A stretch of DNA of 12,343 bases from Gammaproteobacteria bacterium (GTDB lineage: Bacteria > Pseudomonadota > Gammaproteobacteria > Pseudomonadales > Azotimanducaceae). Positions 7,058-12,343 of this stretch are shown one piece after another; position 1 is the first letter of the stretch; each line of letters begins with the position of its first letter. The notes beneath the pieces were generated by a model. It saw only the letters and a program-made list of their open reading frames with translations, made no database searches and had not been told where the DNA came from. The translations under genes and the position numbers were made by a program. The stretch is taken from contig NZNP01000090.1 of the NCBI GenBank assembly GCA_002694945.1, positions 1 through 12,343 of the forward strand. Reading direction: 5' to 3'.

Positions 7058-7681
7058 TTATCTCGCTTTAAAACCTCGCGCCAACACATAGATTTCCCGA
7101 GATTTCGGTCGGGAGGCCTTGGGCTTCAAATTGAATAATTGCTTGAAAGCCCTTGATAGCACCTGACGAAACTGAGTAATGCCTTCTCCTTCAAAACACT
7201 TAACAAGAAGCGCTCCGCCCGGCCTGAGCATCCTTGATGCCGATTCAAGAGCCAATTCCGCCAAATACATTGCCCGTGGTTGGTCTATTTCTCTCATACC
7301 ACTTAAATTGGGGGCCATATCCGAGATTACAAGGTCTACCTCCTCTCCACTTAGATGCCTCATAAGGTTTTCAAGCGTCGAATCTGCAGTGAAGTCACCT
7401 TTTATTAACTTAACACCTGGCATAGGCACCATATCGAGTATATCGATAGCAATAATACTACCAGCCGGCCCAATCCTTTTCGCAGCTAACTGAGACCAGC
7501 TGCCCGGGGCTGCGCCAAGGTCAACCACTGTAATGCCGCTACGCAAAATTTGATGTTTGTCATCGATTTCCATCAGCTTGTAGCAAGCCCGCGATCGATA
7601 CCCGTCTCTTCTGGCTCGCTGCACATATTCATCACTTACATGATTATCAAGCCATCGGCCTCTGGATTTTTGCCTTTTCAT
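7058..7681 (-). CDS. rlmE: 23S rRNA (uridine-2'-O)-methyltransferase RlmE
   Basis: Methylates the 2'-O of U2552 in the A-loop of 23S rRNA in the late 50S particle, using S-adenosylmethionine; also called FtsJ or RrmJ. The 207-residue protein has the basic N terminus MKRQKSRGRWL, the SAM-binding motif VVDLGAAPGSWSQ (52-64), SDMAPNLSG (120-128) and the C-terminal KSREIYVLARGFK. The catalytic tetrad is Lys35, Asp121, Lys161 and Glu196, each three positions before the E. coli residues 38, 124, 164 and 199, so the active site is complete. The ATG at 7681 has only a weak Shine-Dalgarno. It is divergent from yhbY with 57 bp between start codons and is followed by ftsH, an order conserved in gammaproteobacteria. 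In E. coli rlmE-ftsH is heat-inducible; I see no sigma32-type promoter here. Confidence 0.97.
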   Translation of the reverse strand: MKRQKSRGRWLDNHVSDEYVQRARRDGYRSRACYKLMEIDDKHQILRSGITVVDLGAAPGSWSQLAAKRIGPAGSIIAIDILDMVPMPGVKLIKGDFTADSTLENLMRHLSGEEVDLVISDMAPNLSGMREIDQPRAMYLAELALESASRMLRPGGALLVKCFEGEGITQFRQVLSRAFKQLFNLKPKASRPKSREIYVLARGFKAR

Positions 7682-7738
7682 AGCTCTAGTATCTCAGACA
7701 CGATAAAATCACGCTGCATTTAGTTAAAGAGCAATAGA
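7682..7738. promoter_or_regulatory. Divergent intergenic region between rlmE and yhbY
   Basis: Only 57 bp separate the two divergent start codons, so promoters for both genes must overlap each other or the coding regions. For yhbY, TAAAAT at 7704-7709 on the plus strand matches TATAAT in five of six positions, but no recognisable -35 precedes it. For rlmE, GATACT near the start codon is a poor -10 candidate. AAAGAG at 7726-7731 is 7 nt before the yhbY TTG and is a plausible Shine-Dalgarno. Confidence 0.35.
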
Positions 7739-8044
7739 TTGAATAACAAGCTGAAGAAAAAATTCCGCGCCATAGGTCATCAATTGAATCCCGCGCTTAC
7801 AGTAGCTAGTAAAGGCCTTTCAAAACCAGTCTTGACTGAACTAGATCGAGCTCTGGACGATCACGAGTTAATCAAAGTTAAAATAGTCGGCAACCGAGAG
7901 GAGAGAGCAAAAGTCATTAGACAGATCGACAAAATAGAGGCTACAGAAGTCATTCAGATTGTCGGAGGCGTCGCCCTCGTTTATCGAAGTTCTAGGGAGC
8001 CTAACCCAGCCTTATCCAACATTAGTCGAGCTACCTTGCTCTAA
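7739..8044 (+). CDS. yhbY: YhbY, CRM-domain ribosome assembly RNA-binding protein
   Basis: A small RNA-binding protein associated with 50S precursor particles. The 101 residues are one CRM (chloroplast RNA splicing and ribosome maturation) domain with RAIGHQLNPALTVASKGLS, then LTELDRALDDHELIKVKI, then the strand IQIVGGVALVYR. E. coli YhbY is 97 residues. The GxxG loop reads ASKG here, with Ala in place of the first Gly. The start is TTG at 7739: an in-frame stop lies 18 nt upstream (7721), no ATG or GTG is available, and AAAGAG is 7 nt before it. This is the only plus-strand gene in the window. It is tail-to-tail with greA across 11 bp without a clear terminator, and head-to-head with rlmE, so each flanking minus-strand transcript can run antisense to it. 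Confidence 0.93.
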   Translation: MNNKLKKKFRAIGHQLNPALTVASKGLSKPVLTELDRALDDHELIKVKIVGNREERAKVIRQIDKIEATEVIQIVGGVALVYRSSREPNPALSNISRATLL

Positions 8045-8055
8045 ATCAACCTAGC

Positions 8056-8532
8056 TCACAGGTGTTGGACACTAAGTATTTCATACTCGACCTGGCCACC
8101 AGGTGTCTCAACTAGGACCTCTGCACCTTCTTCTTTACCAATCAAGGCCCGACCAATGGGAGAGTAGACAGAAAGTTTATTGGCCTTAATATCAGCCTCC
8201 TCGTCACCCACGATCTGATAGGAAATTTTTTCATCATTACTAAGATTAAGTAGATCAACGGTCGAACCAAATATAACTTTGCCTGAGCTTGCAATCTGAG
8301 TGACATCGATAATCTGAGCATTCGAGAGCTTTCCTTCTAAATCGTGTATGCGCCCCTCGATAAAACCTTGTTCCTCCTTGGCATACTGATACTCTGCGTT
8401 CTCACGCAAGTCACCCTGCTCACGAGCTTCCGCTATAGCCTTGACTATCCGTGGTCGCTCTTGAGATTTAAGGCGGTCGAGTTCTGCTCTAAGCGACTCT
8501 GCACCATGAACTGTCATAGGGATCTTGTCCAT
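8056..8532 (-). CDS. greA: Transcription elongation factor GreA
   Basis: GreA enters the RNA polymerase secondary channel and stimulates cleavage of backtracked transcripts. The 158-residue product is the standard length. The N-terminal coiled coil (about 1-75) carries the tip motif [11 protein letters not shown] with the catalytic acidic residues Asp41 and Glu44 at the same positions as in E. coli. The C-terminal FKBP-like domain (about 80-158) includes [17 protein letters not shown]. The ATG is 13 nt after the carB stop, with AGGGA 10 nt upstream, so it is probably cotranscribed with carAB, as in Pseudomonas. Its 3' end faces that of yhbY. Confidence 0.97.
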   Translation of the reverse strand: MDKIPMTVHGAESLRAELDRLKSQERPRIVKAIAEAREQGDLRENAEYQYAKEEQGFIEGRIHDLEGKLSNAQIIDVTQIASSGKVIFGSTVDLLNLSNDEKISYQIVGDEEADIKANKLSVYSPIGRALIGKEEGAEVLVETPGGQVEYEILSVQHL

Positions 8533-8545
8533 AAGCTAAGTGTCC

Positions 8546-11500
8546 CTAAGGACCGCTGTTTTGTCTAGTATGTAGACTTTGGAGACTGTGAACAGATCTA
8601 TCATTACCGTGTCTTAGAGCCTCTAGACTAGCGTATCCACCAGCCATCGTTGTTGTGTAACAGACTTTATTCTGCAGAGCAGTACGTCGGATAGCGAATG
8701 AATCTGCTATGGCCTGTTTACCTTCGGTAGTGTTTACAATGAAATCGACTTGTTGGTTCTTTAACATATCTACGATATGCGGACGCCCTTCTAGTACTTT
8801 ATTTACTACCTCTACATCAATTCCGGCAGTCTTAAGGACATGTGCCGTACCTCTGGTCGCGACGATTTTGAACCCAAGTGATATCAGGCCCGCAGCAAGC
8901 CCCTCCAACTGACTTCTGTCCGCTTCGCGCACGCTTAAAAAAGCTCTACCTTGATTTGGGATCGAATCGCTCGCCGCGGTCTGAGACTTACCATAGGCCT
9001 CACCAAAGTTCATCCCAACTCCCATAACTTCCCCAGTTGATTTCATTTCAGGGCCAAGTATCGGATCAACACCGGGAAATTTCCCAAACGGAAAAACCGC
9101 TTCCTTTACACTATAAAAATCGGGAATTACTTCTGCCGTAAATTCCTGCTGGTCAAGTGTAATTCCGACCATGCATCGAGCAGCGACCTTAGCCAGGCTA
9201 ACTCCAATACATTTCGATACGAAAGGGACCGTCCTAGACGCTCTTGGGTTAACTTCCAGAATAAATACTTGCCCATTCTGAACAGCAAGCTGAACATTCA
9301 TTAGCCCAACCACACCAAGTTCGATAGCCATACTTCTAACCTGATCGCGCATTTCATCGAGCAGGCCGGATGACAAGCTATAGGGAGGCAAGGAGCAGGC
9401 TGAGTCGCCTGAATGCACGCCAGCCTGCTCAATATGCTGCATAACGCTACCAATTACCACCTGATGACTATCACAAACCGCATCTATGTCGACTTCAATA
9501 GCTTGATCCAAAAAACGATCGAGCAGTATGGGCGAGTCATCCGAAACCTCTACGGCTTCACGCATATATGCTTTTAACTCACTTTGATCATAGACAATTT
9601 CCATAGCTCTGCCGCCCAACACATAGGATGGCCTCACAACAAGAGGAAAACCAATTTCCTCCGCAGCAAAAGCGGCCTCTGCCTGGTTTTTGACCGTACG
9701 ATTAGGCGGCTGCCGCAGACTTAGTTTCTTGATCAACTTCTGGAATCTCTCGCGGTCTTCTGCTTCATCAATCGCATCTGGAGGCGTTCCAATAATCGGC
9801 ACACCAGCCGATTCAAGACGATTAGCTAGTTTCAGCGGTGTCTGACCACCAAACTGAACGATAACTCCTACAGGCTGCTCTATATCAACAATGGACATCA
9901 CGTCTTCAAAAGTCAGCGGCTCGAAGTAGAGCCTGTCGGACGTGTCATAATCGGTTGAGACCGTCTCAGGGTTACAGTTAACCATAATGGCTTCGTAGCC
10001 CGCCTCGCGCATGGCCAAGGCAGCATGAACACAGCAATAATCAAACTCAATGCCCTGACCAATTCGGTTTGGCCCTCCTCCCAGAACCATAATTTTCTTC
10101 CGATCCGTGGGTTCAGCTTCGCATTCTTCTTCGTAAGTAGAATACATGTACGCTGTCGAAGACTGGAACTCTGCCGCGCAAGTATCTACACGCCGATAAA
10201 CTGGCCTTACATTTAGCTCGAGTCGACGCGATCTGATGTGATCCTCCTCGCACGCGAATAAGGTAGCGAGACGTGAATCCGAGAAACCGCGTTGTTTCAA
10301 TGCAAACAGTTCATCACGCTCAACATCTTTGATCTTTCGTCCCCGAAGCGCAGTTTCCCGATCTATAAGATCTTTAATTTGCACTAGAAACCAGGGGTCC
10401 ACACTCGTCAGTTCCTGGATTTCCTCCATTGCCATGCCCATTCGCATCGAATCAGCAACGTAACGGAGTCTTTCCGATGAAGCGACTTGGAGCTCCTGCC
10501 TCAGTTTGTTCTGCCACTCAGGATCATCAGCATCAAGAATAGGCGTGAGCCCATCGATTCCAATTTCTAATCCTCTAAGGGCTTTCTGCAGAGACTCCTG
10601 AAAGGTACGGCCTATAGCCATAACTTCGCCCACGGACTTCATCTGTGTCGTCAGCACATTTTCAGCCTGCGGGAATTTTTCGAAGGTGAATCGAGGGATT
10701 TTGGTGACGATATAATCTATGGACGGTTCAAAAGATGCCGGTGTCACACCTCCAGTAATATCATTTGACAACTCATCGAGCGTGTAACCCACCGCAAGTT
10801 TAGCGGCAACTTTAGCGATAGGAAATCCGGTCGCTTTCGAGGCAAGAGCCGAGGACCTAGATACTCTAGGGTTCATTTCAATCACCACCAATCTTCCAGT
10901 AGAAGGCTCAACGGCAAACTGAACGTTCGAACCACCTGTCTCAACTCCAATCACTCGGAGCACTTCCAAGGAAGCATTCCGCATAATCTGGTATTCCTTG
11001 TCTGTCAGTGTCTGGGCCGGTGCAATCGTAATGGAATCACCAGTATGCACACCCATAGGATCAAGGTTTTCAATGGAACATACGATAATGCAATTGTCGT
11101 TTTTGTCGCGAACAACTTCCATCTCGTATTCTTTCCATCCTAGTAGCGACTCATCAATGAGAAGCTCGTTGGTTGGTGAGAGATCAAGACCACGCAAGCA
11201 TATCTCTTCGAAGTCTTCGTGATTGTAGGCAACTCCACCACCAGAACCGCCTAGGGTAAACGAGGGCCTTATGACGCATGGGAAGCCTAATCTCGCCTGA
11301 ACCTGTTTAGCCTCCTCGACCGAGTGGGCGATCGCGCTCCTCGGCGTTTCCAAACCGATGGACTTCATCGCAACGTCGAACTTTTGGCGGTCTTCCGCTT
11401 TATCAATCGCCTCTTTTGTAGCACCGACAAGTTCAACCCCATACTTTTCGAGAATTCCTTCCCTTGCCAAATCAAGGGCGCAGTTAAGGCCTGTCTGACC

Positions 11501-11773
11501 GCCCATTGTAGGTAATATGGCATCTGGTCGTTCTTTCGCGATGATATTTTCAACATGCTGCCAACGAACCGGTTCGATATAAGTAGCATCTGCCATTTCT
11601 GGATCAGTCATGATCGTTGCAGGATTAGAGTTAACTAAAATTACCCGATAACCCTCTTCTTTCAATGCTTTACAGGCTTGAGCTCCCGAATAGTCAAACT
11701 CGCAGGCCTGACCAATTACGATCGGACCCGCGCCGATGATTAGAATGCTCTGAATATCTGTTCGTTTCGGCAT
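8546..11773 (-). CDS. carB: Carbamoyl phosphate synthase large subunit
   Basis: Makes carbamoyl phosphate from bicarbonate, two ATP and ammonia channelled from CarA, feeding pyrimidine and arginine synthesis. The 1075 residues compare with 1073 in E. coli. The order is: carboxyphosphate domain (about 1-400, starting [19 protein letters not shown], with the ATP-grasp loop GGSGGG and the ligand motif [20 protein letters not shown]), oligomerisation domain (about 400-550), carbamoyl phosphate domain (about 555-935, starting [14 protein letters not shown], with [21 protein letters not shown] [18 protein letters not shown]) and the C-terminal allosteric domain containing [12 protein letters not shown] and NTTEGKQAI. 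In E. coli the allosteric domain binds UMP, IMP and ornithine. The ATG is 3 nt after the carA stop, indicating translational coupling. No truncation or frameshift is visible. Confidence 0.98.
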   Translation of the reverse strand: MPKRTDIQSILIIGAGPIVIGQACEFDYSGAQACKALKEEGYRVILVNSNPATIMTDPEMADATYIEPVRWQHVENIIAKERPDAILPTMGGQTGLNCALDLAREGILEKYGVELVGATKEAIDKAEDRQKFDVAMKSIGLETPRSAIAHSVEEAKQVQARLGFPCVIRPSFTLGGSGGGVAYNHEDFEEICLRGLDLSPTNELLIDESLLGWKEYEMEVVRDKNDNCIIVCSIENLDPMGVHTGDSITIAPAQTLTDKEYQIMRNASLEVLRVIGVETGGSNVQFAVEPSTGRLVVIEMNPRVSRSSALASKATGFPIAKVAAKLAVGYTLDELSNDITGGVTPASFEPSIDYIVTKIPRFTFEKFPQAENVLTTQMKSVGEVMAIGRTFQESLQKALRGLEIGIDGLTPILDADDPEWQNKLRQELQVASSERLRYVADSMRMGMAMEEIQELTSVDPWFLVQIKDLIDRETALRGRKIKDVERDELFALKQRGFSDSRLATLFACEEDHIRSRRLELNVRPVYRRVDTCAAEFQSSTAYMYSTYEEECEAEPTDRKKIMVLGGGPNRIGQGIEFDYCCVHAALAMREAGYEAIMVNCNPETVSTDYDTSDRLYFEPLTFEDVMSIVDIEQPVGVIVQFGGQTPLKLANRLESAGVPIIGTPPDAIDEAEDRERFQKLIKKLSLRQPPNRTVKNQAEAAFAAEEIGFPLVVRPSYVLGGRAMEIVYDQSELKAYMREAVEVSDDSPILLDRFLDQAIEVDIDAVCDSHQVVIGSVMQHIEQAGVHSGDSACSLPPYSLSSGLLDEMRDQVRSMAIELGVVGLMNVQLAVQNGQVFILEVNPRASRTVPFVSKCIGVSLAKVAARCMVGITLDQQEFTAEVIPDFYSVKEAVFPFGKFPGVDPILGPEMKSTGEVMGVGMNFGEAYGKSQTAASDSIPNQGRAFLSVREADRSQLEGLAAGLISLGFKIVATRGTAHVLKTAGIDVEVVNKVLEGRPHIVDMLKNQQVDFIVNTTEGKQAIADSFAIRRTALQNKVCYTTTMAGGYASLEALRHGNDRSVHSLQSLHTRQNSGP

Positions 11774-11776
11774 GAC

Positions 11777-12343
11777 TCAGCTTCTCTCTCTCATGAGGTC
11801 AATAAAGTGATCAAAAAGCGAACTTGCATCATGAGGACCAGGACTCGCTTCCGGATGTCCTTGAAAACCGAACGCCGGACGGTCTATCAAATGAATGCCT
11901 TGAATAGTGTCATCAAACAAAGATCTGTGCGTCACTCTTACTCCAGCCGGCAATTCAGATTCATCTATACAGAAACCGTGGTTTTGACTGGTGATCAGCA
12001 CCGTTCCATCGTCCAGATTTTTTACCGGATGGTTAGCGCCGTGATGACCGTGCTTCATCTTCTTAGTCTGCATGCCGGCGGCAAGACCCAATAGCTGCAA
12101 TCCCAAGCAAATGCCAAACACAGGTAAATCCGTCTTCAGAATCTCGCGAATAGCTGCAATCGCATAATCGCAGGGATCAGGGTCCCCAGGCCCGTTAGAC
12201 AGAAATATACCGTCGGGATCAAGGGCTAGAATCTCTGCGGCGGGAGTCATTGCTGGTACTATCGTCAATCGGCAACCACGATCGGCAAGCATCCTCAGGA
12301 TATTACGCTTCACACCAAAATCGTAAGCAACGACATTAAATTC
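11777..12343 (-). CDS. carA: Carbamoyl phosphate synthase small subunit, C-terminal half (cut by window edge)
   Basis: The glutaminase subunit that releases ammonia from glutamine for CarB. The reading frame enters at the right edge and the last 188 residues are visible; the full protein is usually about 380. What is present is the class I glutamine amidotransferase domain: it begins [13 protein letters not shown], then SNGPGDP, the nucleophile Cys in [10 protein letters not shown] (codon 12109-12107), SQNHGF, and the His/Glu of the triad in GHPEASPGP near the C terminus. A GTG at 12313 could look like a start but lies inside the conserved DFGVKRN motif, so it is internal. The N-terminal domain and the promoter are outside the window. 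carB begins 3 nt after its TGA. Confidence 0.97.
   Translation of the reverse strand, partial: EFNVVAYDFGVKRNILRMLADRGCRLTIVPAMTPAAEILALDPDGIFLSNGPGDPDPCDYAIAAIREILKTDLPVFGICLGLQLLGLAAGMQTKKMKHGHHGANHPVKNLDDGTVLITSQNHGFCIDESELPAGVRVTHRSLFDDTIQGIHLIDRPAFGFQGHPEASPGPHDASSLFDHFIDLMRERS

Noticed and set aside
7682..7738. A heat-shock (sigma32) promoter for rlmE-ftsH, as in E. coli
   Set aside because: No sequence resembling CTTGAA with a CCCCAT-type -10 is present in the gap.
8045..8055. A bidirectional terminator between yhbY and greA
   Set aside because: The 11-bp gap and nearby bases have no GC-rich hairpin with a T tract on either strand.
11365..11589. A minus-strand open frame of 74 codons inside carB
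   Set aside because: It is an alternative frame fully inside the carB coding region, which is intact and conserved there.
12300..12313. GTG at 12313 as a start for carA
   Set aside because: The frame continues upstream to the window edge with the conserved VVAYDFG motif, so the codon is an internal Val of DFGVKRN.

Overview
This window is a housekeeping segment of a bacterial chromosome, almost certainly from a gammaproteobacterium. The evidence is the close similarity of every protein to Escherichia coli and Pseudomonas type families and the gene order. Reading along the minus strand, the order is carA, carB, greA, (yhbY on the plus strand), rlmE, ftsH, folP, glmM, tpiA, secG, tRNA-Leu(GAG), tRNA-fMet, rimP, nusA. 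carAB directly before greA, and tpiA between glmM and secG, match the Pseudomonas-type arrangement rather than the enterobacterial one. The genus cannot be named from the sequence alone.

Layout from the right edge: the 3' half of carA (cut by the window) is 3 nt upstream of carB, which is followed 13 nt later by greA. yhbY is the only plus-strand gene. It is tail-to-tail with greA (11 bp gap) and head-to-head with rlmE (57 bp gap). Then comes a tight minus-strand block: rlmE, a 101-bp gap with a candidate promoter, ftsH, folP, glmM (8-nt overlap with folP), a 62-bp gap with two small hairpins, tpiA, secG (3 nt gap) and tRNA-Leu (9 nt gap). A 252-bp non-coding stretch separates tRNA-Leu from tRNA-fMet. 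It holds a likely terminator, an inverted repeat and a nearly consensus sigma70 promoter. After tRNA-fMet there are two tandem intrinsic terminators, then rimP and the first 193 codons of nusA, which is cut by the left edge.

The genes cover pyrimidine/arginine precursor supply (carAB), transcription elongation (greA, nusA), ribosome biogenesis (yhbY, rlmE, rimP), membrane proteolysis and protein export (ftsH, secG), folate (folP), amino-sugar synthesis for the cell wall (glmM), glycolysis (tpiA) and translation initiation (tRNA-fMet). The coupling of an initiator tRNA, rimP and nusA behind leaky terminators mirrors the well-studied E. coli metY-rimP-nusA-infB operon.

I found no mobile element, CRISPR array, defence locus, toxin-antitoxin pair or unrecognised gene, and no sign of a previously undescribed system. 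The points worth a second look are small: an initiator tRNA with an unusual U1-U72 mismatch, the tandem terminators in front of rimP-nusA, several non-ATG or ambiguous starts, a Gln in the FtsH Walker A motif, and some short inverted repeats.
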